64,000 nt of DNA from Streptomyces massasporeus (GTDB lineage: Bacteria > Actinomycetota > Actinomycetes > Streptomycetales > Streptomycetaceae): NCBI RefSeq assembly GCF_014648995.1, contig NZ_BMSE01000002.1:682001-746000 (forward strand). The letters are read 5' to 3'. Positions 45,136-52,802 of the stretch are shown piece after piece; position 1 is the stretch's first letter, and each line of letters opens with the position of its first letter. The notes under the pieces were generated by a model, which was not told the DNA's origin, searched no databases, and saw nothing but the letters and a program-made list of their open reading frames with translations. The position numbers and the translations under genes were made by a program.

Positions 45136-45441
45136 TCACGTGTTGCTCGTGCCCCAGTCGTCCTCGCCGCCGTTGTGGGTGGCTCGGTCGCGGAGGTGAC
45201 GGACGCGTTCCGCCACCGAGTCGGGGACGCGGTCGCCGACCTTGTCGCTCACCACGTGGTACGCCTTGCCCGCGAACTCGCGGCCCTGGTGGGCCGCCGT
45301 CTCCGCGGTGTTGCGGACGGCGGGGTTCTGAGCGAACTGCCGGGCTGATTTCTTGAGCTGCTCGTAGCGCTCGCGTCCGGCCCTCGTGCCCAGCACGTAA
45401 CCCAGGACGACTCCGGCGACGAACGTGAGCCGGTAACGCAT
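45136..45441 (-). CDS. YtxH-like small membrane-associated protein
   Basis: This 101-aa protein starts MRYRLTFVAGVVLGYVLGTRAGRERYEQL, the hydrophobic segment plus GxxxG-RAGRERY motif of YtxH/Gvp-type general-stress proteins. The remainder is amphipathic and helical, ending in an acidic tail. The ATG at 45441 is favoured; a GTG at 45450 is too close to the AAGGAAAGG site. The function is unknown. Confidence 0.8.
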   Translation of the reverse strand: MRYRLTFVAGVVLGYVLGTRAGRERYEQLKKSARQFAQNPAVRNTAETAAHQGREFAGKAYHVVSDKVGDRVPDSVAERVRHLRDRATHNGGEDDWGTSNT

Positions 45442-45600
45442 GGCGGCCACCCTTTCCTTGCGTAGGTCTCCGGTGCGGCGTCGGTGCCGGGGAGTACCGA
45501 TTGGCGGAGCACCCCCCTGCTTGCGCTAATGTATGTGTCGCAGCGAACGAGCGCCCCCTGGCGGATACCCAGGTGGGTACGTTCGATGCAAACGAGACCT

Positions 45601-45673
45601 TCCTCGGTAGCTCAATTGGCAGAGCAGCCGGCTGTTAACCGGCAGGTTACTGGTTCGAGTCCAGTCCGGGGAG
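45601..45673 (+). tRNA. tRNA-Asn (GTT)
   Basis: A full cloverleaf: acceptor TCCTCGG with CCGGGGA (one G-T pair), D-arm, anticodon arm GCCGG-CTGTTAA-CCGGC with anticodon GTT, T-loop TTCGAGT and discriminator G at 45673. No CCA is encoded. First of two tandem copies. Confidence 0.95.
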
Positions 45674-45678
45674 CTCGG

Positions 45679-45751
45679 TCCTCCGTAGCTCAATTGGCAG
45701 AGCAGCCGGCTGTTAACCGGCAGGTTACTGGTTCGAGTCCAGTCGGGGGAG
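45679..45751 (+). tRNA. tRNA-Asn (GTT), second copy
   Basis: Five bases after the first copy and identical to it apart from the acceptor stem (TCCTCCG with CGGGGGA; compensatory change). Anticodon GTT. No encoded CCA. It is followed immediately by a strong terminator. Confidence 0.95.
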
Positions 45752-45757
45752 CAGGTT

Positions 45758-45788
45758 GAAAAAGGACCCCTCTCAGGGGTCCTTTTTC
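45758..45788 (+). terminator. Rho-independent terminator of the tRNA-Asn operon
   Basis: A perfect 14-bp stem (45758-45771 with 45775-45788), loop CTC, ending in TTTTTC. This is an unusually classical terminator for this genome. Confidence 0.92.
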
Positions 45789-45941
45789 ATGTCCGTCTCC
45801 CTGGTCCGGGAACCGCGCGGCACCCGGCGCAGTCCTCAAGGTCACGCAGGCCGTGCGAAGCCGCCCAGCCGAAGCAGGAGATCGTATGAGCGGCTATGCT
45901 GCGGCAGACGGCGCGCACACATGTACGCGACACGCCGCTAT

Positions 45942-46018
45942 GGGGCGGTAGCTCAGCCGGTTAGAGCAGCGGACTCATAATCCGTCGGCCGTGGGTTCGA
46001 GTCCCACCCGCCCCACCA
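45942..46018 (+). tRNA. tRNA with anticodon CAT (Met, possibly Ile2)
   Basis: The acceptor GGGGCGG pairs with CCGCCCC, the anticodon loop is CTCATAA (anticodon CAT), the T-loop is TTCGAGT, discriminator A, and CCA is encoded at 46016-46018. It is not an initiator, because the acceptor has a paired first position. Elongator Met versus lysidine-modified Ile2 cannot be decided by eye. Confidence 0.88.
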
Positions 46019-46095
46019 CGCGCTACACGCGCAGAACCGTTTCTACTCGCGGGAGTGCGAGAAGGGCGGTGCCGCTCCAGAGCGGCTCATCCGGT

Positions 46096-47973
46096 TCACC
46101 CGCCCGGCCCCGCAGCAGGGGCCGTCGAGCAGTGGGCTGCTGACGGTCCGTCGCTGGGGGACGTGGCCGGGGTCGCGCCGTGGTGGCGCTGGCGGTGGGT
46201 GTACGCGGTGAGCGCCTGCCAGAGGTCGCGGCGGTCGGTGTCGGGCCAGAGGCCGGGCGTGAAGTGCAGCTCCGCGTAGGCCGTGTGCCAGGGCAGGAAG
46301 TTGGAGACGCGCTGTTCGCCGCCCGTGCGCCAGAGCAGGTCCACGTCCGGCATGTCCGCCAGGGGCAGGTGGCGCGCGAAGTCGTCCTCGGCGATCAGGC
46401 CGGGCTCCAGACGGCCCTCCCGGGCCCGGCGGGCCAGGGCGGCGGCCGTGCGGGTGAGCTCGTCCCGGCCGCCGTAGTCGATGCACATGGTCAGGGTCAG
46501 GCCGGTACGGGCGCGCGTGGTGCGCTCCCTCAGGTGGAGCAGGTCGACCAGGTCGGGCGGCAGACGGCCGGCGCGGCCGTGCCAGCGCAGCCGGACGTCG
46601 AGGTCGCGGAAGGGGTTCTCGGTCAGTTCGCGGCGCAGCAGGTCGAGGATCGCGTCGACCTCCTCCGGGTCACGGTGCCAGTTCTCGGTGGAGAAGGTGT
46701 AGAGCGTCAGATGGCGCAGGCCGAGGTCCAGGGCGCCATGGACCACCTCGCGGACCGCGGTGGCACCGGCGCGGTGACCCTCGTGCCGGGGCAGACCGCG
46801 CTGTTGGGCCCAGCGGCCGTTGCCGTCCATGATCACGGCGACGTGGGCGGGCAGATCGCCGGGCGGGATCTCGGGGGGCCGCGCGCCGCTCGGGTGGGGC
46901 GGCGGCAGCCGGAAGGTGCCGGGGGCGGGTGCCGGCCGGGCCGGTGCCGGTGGACGGTGGGCGCCGGGGTGTTGCGGCGGCGGCACGGTCAGCGGGGTGA
47001 GGCTCCAGGCCAGGGCCGCGCGGGCCCGGGCGGGGGCGAGGATGCGGGCCCGGGTGCGCAGCGCGGGCCGGGGCGGGGAACGGAGCAGGGCCGGACCCGC
47101 GGCGTCGATCGCGTCGAGCTGGGCGCGCAGCAGGGCGGCCATCGTGTGCAGGACCGTGGCGGGGCCGGGGTGCATGCCGCGGGTGAGCGACTCGTGGCTC
47201 ACCCACTGGCGGGCCAGACCGGTCAGGTGCGTGACCAGGGCGGTGACGGCGGGACTCCAGCGCCGCCGCGCCAGGTCGGCCGCCGAGCCGGGGTGGAGGT
47301 CGAGGGCCTCGGGGGGCAGCAGGAGGTCGCCCTGGGCGAGGTCGGCGGCCAGGTCGGTGAGGATGTCGGTGAGCCGGACGCCGTCGAGGAACTCCTCGTA
47401 GGCCTCCCGGGTGTCCAGACGCAGGGCGACGGGGACTCCGGCCCGGTCGAAGACCGTGCGGACCAGGCCGAACCAGGGCAGGAGGTTGTCCCGGCCCCAG
47501 GTGCGCCACTCGGCCCAGTCGGTGAAGTGCCTGCCGTCGGTGTCGTCCTGGACCTGGGCCATGGCGTCCCGCAGCTCGGACAGGTCCAGGCGCCAGCGGT
47601 TCGCGGTGTCCACCAGGGCGCGTCGGATCGGGTCCGGGCTTGAGCCGGTGGGCAGTTCGCGGTGCAGGGCGGTGATCCAGGCCCCGACCCGGGCGGCCCG
47701 CTCGGCGGCGGGCGCGGTGCGGTCGTCGCCCAGGTCGTCCAGGGCGTTGGCGGCCGCCCACAGGGCGTGCAGCGCCGGGCGCAGGGCCGCGGGCACCAGC
47801 TGGATCAGCCCGTACTCCGCCGGGTCCTCGTCCTTCGTCCGGCGCCGGCACAGTCGGTAGGCCGCCCGCAGGGCCGGGTCGTCGCCGGTCACCGGGGGGC
47901 CGGCCGGTCCGGGGGGTGTGGAGGTCGCTTCGAGGTCTGCCGGTGCTGTGGTCGCGGGGGGCACGTCGCTCAC
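46096..47973 (-). CDS. Fusion of squalene/phytoene-synthase-like domain and cis-prenyltransferase
   Basis: This 625-aa protein has two isoprenoid domains. Residues 30-325 resemble trans head-to-head prenyl synthases, with Asp-rich motifs LDDLGDD (79-84) and RLTDILTDLAAD (200-211) followed by LLLPPE, as in phytoene/squalene synthases. A Pro-rich linker (330-372) leads to a complete cis-prenyltransferase (UppS) domain at 376-600 with HVAVIMDGNGRWAQ (catalytic Asp383), FSTENWHR and RTGGEQRVSNFLPWHTAYAEL. One polypeptide could elongate a cis-prenyl chain and condense or rearrange prenyl diphosphates. The GTG at 47973 lacks a good ribosome-binding site. It stands alone between the tRNA and the BrkB gene. 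Confidence 0.85.
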   Translation of the reverse strand: MSDVPPATTAPADLEATSTPPGPAGPPVTGDDPALRAAYRLCRRRTKDEDPAEYGLIQLVPAALRPALHALWAAANALDDLGDDRTAPAAERAARVGAWITALHRELPTGSSPDPIRRALVDTANRWRLDLSELRDAMAQVQDDTDGRHFTDWAEWRTWGRDNLLPWFGLVRTVFDRAGVPVALRLDTREAYEEFLDGVRLTDILTDLAADLAQGDLLLPPEALDLHPGSAADLARRRWSPAVTALVTHLTGLARQWVSHESLTRGMHPGPATVLHTMAALLRAQLDAIDAAGPALLRSPPRPALRTRARILAPARARAALAWSLTPLTVPPPQHPGAHRPPAPARPAPAPGTFRLPPPHPSGARPPEIPPGDLPAHVAVIMDGNGRWAQQRGLPRHEGHRAGATAVREVVHGALDLGLRHLTLYTFSTENWHRDPEEVDAILDLLRRELTENPFRDLDVRLRWHGRAGRLPPDLVDLLHLRERTTRARTGLTLTMCIDYGGRDELTRTAAALARRAREGRLEPGLIAEDDFARHLPLADMPDVDLLWRTGGEQRVSNFLPWHTAYAELHFTPGLWPDTDRRDLWQALTAYTHRQRHHGATPATSPSDGPSAAHCSTAPAAGPGG

Positions 47974-48040
47974 ACCGAGGACGATACGTCCTGGTTCTGC
48001 GTGGTGATCACAGGGGCCGGGCGCGCGTCAGCGGTGGACG

Positions 48041-49006
48041 TCACGGGCCCGGTCCCGGGTCCGGGCGCACGGCCTCCGTGATGCCGGCCCGGGCCGCCTC
48101 CAGCTGAGCGGCGAACGCGATGCCGAGGAACAGGACCACCCCGGTCAGGTTGGCCCACAGCAGCAGGGCGACGAACGCCGTCAGCGGCCCGTACACCGCG
48201 CCGAAGGAACCGCTCTCGGCGACGTAGACGGCCAGCAGCCAGGTGGCCGTGATCCACAGCACCAGATGGACCGCCGAGCCGAACGCCAGCCAGGTGTATC
48301 CCGGTTGGTCCCGGCGGGGCGCCCAGCGGAAGATCGCCGACGAGGCGACCCAGGCGAGCACCACGCCCAGGGGCACGTCGAGGGCGCCCCACCAGTCGAG
48401 CAAGGTGCGGGACCAGCCGTAGGCCTCCACCACCGCACTGCCGACGGCGTCGCCCGCGACGAGCACGAGGAACCCCAGCACCATCGGCATGCCCGCGGCC
48501 AGGGCGAGGAGCAGGGCACGGCCGTACTTGGCCAGGAAGGGCCGGTCGCGCTCGATGCCGTAGATGCGGTTGGCGCCCCGCTCGACCTGGGCCATCGCCG
48601 AGGCCAGGTTGAGTACGGCGAAGGCCAGGCCCGTCCACATGGCGACGGCGCCCCAGGCGCCGGAACCGGCGCTGCGCTCGGTGCCGTCGAGGGCGTCCTC
48701 GATCAGCTCCGCGCTGGCGCCGGGCACGATCCGGCCGAGGGTGAGTTCGATGATCCGCCCCACGCTCTCGGTGTGCACGGTGGTGGCCACGCCGACCAGG
48801 GCGATGGTGAACGGCACCATCCCGAGGACCACCTGGAAGGCGAGGGAGCGGGAGTTGCTGAAGCCGTCGGCGTAGCGGAACCGGGTGAACGCGTCGACGA
48901 GCAGCCGGCGGCCCCCGTAGCGCCGCAGCGCGGTGAACGCCTCGTCTCCGGAGAGTTCCTCCCCGATCATGTCCCGCGTCTGCGGGACATGCACTGCGGT
49001 GCCCAT
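48041..49006 (-). CDS. YihY/BrkB-family membrane protein
   Basis: This 321-aa integral membrane protein has six helices in the BrkB pattern, with SLAFQVVLGMVPFTIALVG near 55 and YGPLTAFVALLLWANLTGVVLFLG near 270. The family was once annotated as ribonuclease BN in error; its function is envelope-related and unresolved. A short Tyr/Arg-rich cytoplasmic head precedes helix 1. It is followed by a gap before the fusion gene and is probably transcribed alone. Confidence 0.9.
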   Translation of the reverse strand: MGTAVHVPQTRDMIGEELSGDEAFTALRRYGGRRLLVDAFTRFRYADGFSNSRSLAFQVVLGMVPFTIALVGVATTVHTESVGRIIELTLGRIVPGASAELIEDALDGTERSAGSGAWGAVAMWTGLAFAVLNLASAMAQVERGANRIYGIERDRPFLAKYGRALLLALAAGMPMVLGFLVLVAGDAVGSAVVEAYGWSRTLLDWWGALDVPLGVVLAWVASSAIFRWAPRRDQPGYTWLAFGSAVHLVLWITATWLLAVYVAESGSFGAVYGPLTAFVALLLWANLTGVVLFLGIAFAAQLEAARAGITEAVRPDPGPGP

Positions 49007-49076
49007 CGAGAAGGTCTCCTTCTGGCTGCCCTGCTGTACCGGACCAGCATGCCGCGCAGGCCGGCCGGGCGGTACG

Positions 49077-49319
49077 TCAGAAGGGCATGCGGCCGCGGGT
49101 GCGGCGGCCGGCCGAGCCGCTGCGGCTCACCGCGCGGGAGCTCGTGTGGAAGGGCTTGCTGAAGAGCCTGCCCAGGACGCCGGGGGCCTTGCTTCCGGCG
49201 CGGGCGCCCGCGCCGAGCGAACGCTGGGTGCCGCGCTCGGGGTGGCGCGAGAGACGGGGGACGAGGAAGGCGAGCACGGCCAAGAGCACGCACCCGGCGA
49301 TGACGACCGCGATGATCAC
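49077..49319 (-). CDS. Small membrane protein (DUF6411-like)
   Basis: This 80-aa protein has one N-terminal helix (VIIAVVIAGCVLLAVLAFLVPRL) and a basic Ser/Gly/Arg-rich tail. The GTG at 49319 has AAGGGAG at good distance. Similar short proteins are conserved in Streptomyces without known function; the DUF assignment is from memory. Confidence 0.7.
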   Translation of the reverse strand: MIIAVVIAGCVLLAVLAFLVPRLSRHPERGTQRSLGAGARAGSKAPGVLGRLFSKPFHTSSRAVSRSGSAGRRTRGRMPF

Positions 49320-49389
49320 GAATAACTCCCTTGACTGGTTGGGGAGATACGGGTGCCCCGTCGCGCCGCCTCTATGTGGCCTTCTGCGT

Positions 49390-50088
49390 TCAGCCCCGGC
49401 GGCGCCGCGCGAGAGCCCGCTGCAGCGCAGTGCGCAGCTCGGGGGACGGCGGGTGCCCGTCCGCTTCCGCGCTCGCCGTCACCGCCGCCGCGACATCGCG
49501 CAGCTTGGTGTTCGACAGCTGGGACGCCTCCCGCAGGATGTGCCACGCCTCGTCGGACGTGCAGCCGTGCGTGGCCATGAGGATGCCCCGGGCCTGGTCG
49601 ATGACCGGGCGGGAGGCGATGGCATGGCGGAGCTGCTCGACCTCCTCCTGCAACACGTGCAGGCACTCCGCGCGTTCCAGGGCGACCGCCGAGGAGGCGG
49701 GAGCGGTCGGCGGCCCGGCGGGAACCGGGCCCGTGACGGCCAGACCGGTCAGCGGGTCCGTCGTGTCCAGGCCCGCCAGCTCCAGGATCCGGCGCGGCTG
49801 GCCGTTCCAGTTCGTCGCCGTCACCGTCAGCGACCGCTGCCGGCCGTGGTCGGCCAGCAGGTCAAGGAACTGCAGACCGGCCGTGTCCATGAAATGCACG
49901 CCCGCCATGTCCAGGTCGACCCGGGTGACGGTGGCCGGCAGACCGGCCAGGGTCCGGGCCAGGATGTCGGCGCAGCCGTGAACGAGCTCACCCCGCGGGG
50001 TGAGCTCGGCGCGGTCCGCGTCGACGCGGCCACGGATGACCAGGGTGTCCAGCCCTCCTGTGAGATGTGGTGATGCCGCTGAGGTCAT
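49390..50088 (-). CDS. STAS-ANTAR regulator
   Basis: This 232-aa protein combines an anti-sigma-antagonist-like STAS domain (about 14-115, VDLDMAGVHFMDTAGLQFLDLLADHG with the Asp/Thr that is Ser-like in SpoIIAA) with a C-terminal ANTAR RNA-binding domain (about 140-200, LRHAIASRPVIDQARGILMATHGCTSDEAWHILREAS). ANTAR domains bind hairpins in nascent mRNA to block termination, so this couples partner-switching to antitermination. The phospho-acceptor position reads DTAGL. It is divergent from the STAS/MEDS pair at 50274-51580, which is a likely functional neighbour. Confidence 0.88.
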   Translation of the reverse strand: MTSAASPHLTGGLDTLVIRGRVDADRAELTPRGELVHGCADILARTLAGLPATVTRVDLDMAGVHFMDTAGLQFLDLLADHGRQRSLTVTATNWNGQPRRILELAGLDTTDPLTGLAVTGPVPAGPPTAPASSAVALERAECLHVLQEEVEQLRHAIASRPVIDQARGILMATHGCTSDEAWHILREASQLSNTKLRDVAAAVTASAEADGHPPSPELRTALQRALARRRRG

Positions 50089-50273
50089 GTCACCGCCTTG
50101 TCGGTCCTCGTCGGTCGTGTTCGTCTCGGTCGCCGGACTGCGCGACTCGCCCCCGTGGACGTCGGTGTGAGGGTGCGCCTGCCCGCCGTACGGCGTACTA
50201 CACACCCTTTGGGGGAATGAGCTTTCGTCGTACGGGTACGAGCGCAGTGGTCCAGAAGCATCGGGAGAGGGCC

Positions 50274-50630
50274 TTGAACACTCGGCAACAGCTGTCGCAG
50301 ACCGGCCCGCGAGGTCCGGTGCCGGGCCTCGCGGTGTTCCCGCTGGCCGGGCAGCGGGGCGTCCGGGCGGCCGGCGAGGTCGGTCTGACGACCCGGGCGA
50401 TCTGGGAAGGCGTACTGGAACAGGCCGTTCGCGAGGACGATGACGTGTATTACCTGGAGCTGTCCGGCGTGACGTTCGTCGACGTCGCGGGCGCCGGCGC
50501 GCTCGCGGCCGCCGCCGGGCAGCTCCGGGACGGCCGGCGGTTCGTGGTGCGCAGGCCGCCGCCCGCCCTGCGGCGCACGCTGGACCTGCTGTGGCCGGGC
50601 CAGACGGGAATCGAGGTGTCGACGTCATGA
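50274..50630 (+). CDS. STAS-domain protein
   Basis: This 118-aa single-domain STAS protein has LELSGVTFVDVAGAGALAAAAGQL, with Asp-Val-Ala-Gly in place of the usual D-S-x-G phospho-acceptor loop, so phosphorylation control is doubtful. The TTG at 50274 is chosen because GGGAG precedes it by six bases; an in-frame ATG at 50217 gives 137 aa but has poor spacing and weak codon bias. It overlaps the following MEDS gene by ATGA, so the two products probably interact. Confidence 0.8.
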   Translation: MNTRQQLSQTGPRGPVPGLAVFPLAGQRGVRAAGEVGLTTRAIWEGVLEQAVREDDDVYYLELSGVTFVDVAGAGALAAAAGQLRDGRRFVVRRPPPALRRTLDLLWPGQTGIEVSTS

Positions 50631-51580
50631 CCGCTGCCGTCACCGAGCCCTTCGGGCCGCTCGACCCCTTCGCCCACCCCGCGCTCTTCTACCGGGACGA
50701 GCAGGAGTACCTCGACGGCACCCTGCCGTTCGTGCACGACGGCCTGGACGCCGGCGAGCCGGTCGCCGTCGCCGTGCCCGGCAAGAACCTCGCCCTGATC
50801 AGGGACGCGCTGGGGGACGCCGCCGGAGCCGTGCGGCTGCTGGACATGCGCGAGGCCGGACGCAACCCCGGGCGGATCATCCCCGGCGTGCTGCGCGCCT
50901 TCGCCGACGCCCAGCCCGCCGGCCGCCGGGTGCGGATCATCGGCGAGCCCGTCTGGGCGGGCCGCTCCGACACCGAGTACCCGGCCTGCGCCCAGCACGA
51001 GGCGCTCATCAACGCCGCCTTCCGGGGCCGTACGGCGACGATCATGTGCCCGTACGACGTGGCGCGGCTGCCCGAGCACATGGTCGCCGACGCGTACGCC
51101 ACCCACCCCGCCGTCATCCACCCCGGCTCCCGCACGGCGCGGGACAACGACGCGTACGCCCCCGAGGACGTCGTCAGCCGCTACAACGAGCCGCTGGCGC
51201 CGGTGCAGGACGCGCTGACGTTCTCCTTCGTCTCCGACTCGCTGTCCCACGCCCGGCACGTGGCCGTCGGGGAGGGCGCGCGGCTCGGCCTGGCCGGCGT
51301 GAAGCTGGACGACCTGGCCCTCGCCACGGCCGAACTCACCACCAACAGCGTGGTGCACGGCGGTGGTTCGGGCGTGCTGCGGGTGTGGGCCGAGGACGGG
51401 TACGTGGTGTGCGAGGTCCGCGACGAGGGGCAGCTCGCGGACATCCTGGCCGGACGCCGGCCAGTGCCCCGCGAACAGCGCGGCGGGCGCGGGGTCCTGC
51501 TGGTCAACCTGATCGCCGACCTGGTGCGGGTGCACCGCAGCGACACCGGGACGACCGTGCGCTGCTGGTTCGCCCGCTGA
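50627..51580 (+). CDS. MEDS-domain and RsbW-type ATPase protein
   Basis: This 317-aa protein has an N-terminal MEDS sensory domain (about 10-170, HPALFYRDEQEYLDGTLPFVHDGLDAGEPVAVAVP) and a C-terminal HATPase_c_2 serine-kinase-like domain (about 195-315) with the N-box LATAELTTNSVVHGG, G1 DEGQLADILAG and G2 GGRGVLLVNLIADLV. This is the layout of actinobacterial anti-sigma kinases. It is coupled to the STAS gene by overlap, forming a likely partner-switch pair. No cognate sigma gene is adjacent; its target is unknown. Confidence 0.88.
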   Translation: MTAAVTEPFGPLDPFAHPALFYRDEQEYLDGTLPFVHDGLDAGEPVAVAVPGKNLALIRDALGDAAGAVRLLDMREAGRNPGRIIPGVLRAFADAQPAGRRVRIIGEPVWAGRSDTEYPACAQHEALINAAFRGRTATIMCPYDVARLPEHMVADAYATHPAVIHPGSRTARDNDAYAPEDVVSRYNEPLAPVQDALTFSFVSDSLSHARHVAVGEGARLGLAGVKLDDLALATAELTTNSVVHGGGSGVLRVWAEDGYVVCEVRDEGQLADILAGRRPVPREQRGGRGVLLVNLIADLVRVHRSDTGTTVRCWFAR

Positions 51581-51594
51581 CCGCCCGCTGACGC

Positions 51595-52632
51595 TCAGGT
51601 GCTCAGCGGGTCCAGCGCCAGCGGCGCGATCCGGCCCTCCAGCATCGCGCCGAGACCCTGCACGGCGCACACGTCCGGGCGCTCGGCGATGTGCACCGGC
51701 ATGCCCGTCGCCTGACGCAGCATCTGGTCCAGGCCCGGCAGCAGGGCGCTGCCGCCGACCATCATGATCCCCCGGTCGCCGAGGTCGGCGACCAGGTCGG
51801 GCGGGCAGGACCGCAGTACCTTGCCGATGCCGTCCAGGATCGCGGTGAGCGGCGTCTGGATGGCGTCCCGGACCGCCGCGGTGTCGACCTGGACGGAGCG
51901 GGCCAGGCCGGTGGCGACATCCCGGCCGTGGATCTCCGTGGAGGCCGGGCCCTGCGCGGTGAGGCCGTTGCCGGACAGGGCCAGTTGCAGCGGCCGTACC
52001 GACTGGCTCGGCAGCATCAGCTCGTGCTCGTGGCGCAGGTGCTGCACGATCGCGTGGTCGACGGCCTCGCCGCCCACCGGGATGCGCTCGGCGGTGACGA
52101 TCGAGCCGAGGGACAGCACGGCCACCTGGGTGGCCGCCGCCCCGCACACCATGATCATGGTCGCCTCGGGCTGCTCCACGGGCAGGCCGCAGCCGACGGC
52201 GGCGGCGATGAGCGTGTCGACCAGCTCCACGCGGCGCGCACCGAGGCCGACGAGCGTCTCGATCGCGGCGCGCTGGGCCAGCGGGTCGGCGTCGTGCGGG
52301 GTGCAGGCGGCGGCGCGCAGGATCGGCTTGCGGCGCAGGCCGCGGCGCATCTTGTCGCCGAGCAGGTGCCGCAGCATGCGCTGCGCCATCTCGATGTCGA
52401 CGACGGTCCCGCCGGAGACCGGCCGGACCACCCGGATGTAGTGCGGGGTGCGGCCCGTCATCTTCTCGGCGAGCTCGCCGACCGCGATCAGCGCGCCCGT
52501 GCGGGTGTTCACGGCGGCGGCGGACGGCTGGTCGACGACGAGCCCGGCGCCCTTGACGTAGACGCGTGTGCGGGCCGCCCCCAGGTCGACGGCGAAGTGG
52601 CAGCGGCGCAACTGCTCCAGACTGGCGGTCAT
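51595..52632 (-). CDS. mbl: MreB-like actin homologue (Mbl)
   Basis: This 345-aa actin-fold protein begins with the phosphate-1 loop VDLGAARTRVYVKG; the phosphate-2 and adenosine motifs follow as IMVCGAAATQVAVLSLG and IMMVGGSALLPGLDQML. It is more divergent than typical MreB (DLGTANT is replaced by DLGAART). Its position matches SCO2451, one of three MreB-type proteins of S. coelicolor, needed for spore-wall integrity there. The ATG at 52632 has GGGAGGACC. It lies 170 bp after the SAV_2336-type gene in the same direction, perhaps as the last gene of that operon. Confidence 0.85.
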   Translation of the reverse strand: MTASLEQLRRCHFAVDLGAARTRVYVKGAGLVVDQPSAAAVNTRTGALIAVGELAEKMTGRTPHYIRVVRPVSGGTVVDIEMAQRMLRHLLGDKMRRGLRRKPILRAAACTPHDADPLAQRAAIETLVGLGARRVELVDTLIAAAVGCGLPVEQPEATMIMVCGAAATQVAVLSLGSIVTAERIPVGGEAVDHAIVQHLRHEHELMLPSQSVRPLQLALSGNGLTAQGPASTEIHGRDVATGLARSVQVDTAAVRDAIQTPLTAILDGIGKVLRSCPPDLVADLGDRGIMMVGGSALLPGLDQMLRQATGMPVHIAERPDVCAVQGLGAMLEGRIAPLALDPLST

Positions 52633-52802
52633 GGCAGGTCCTCCCGAGAGCACAGACCGTGGGGGGCCGCCAGGTGGCGGGCCTCGCAGACGTGGGTCCG
52701 CCGGGTTGGCGGGCCTCTTTCGCATCGTGCGCGGCAGGGGGCCGGGCCGCCTTTCCTGGGGGGCCGGGCGGGGTGCCGCCGAACGGGGGGTTCGCCGTTC
52801 GG

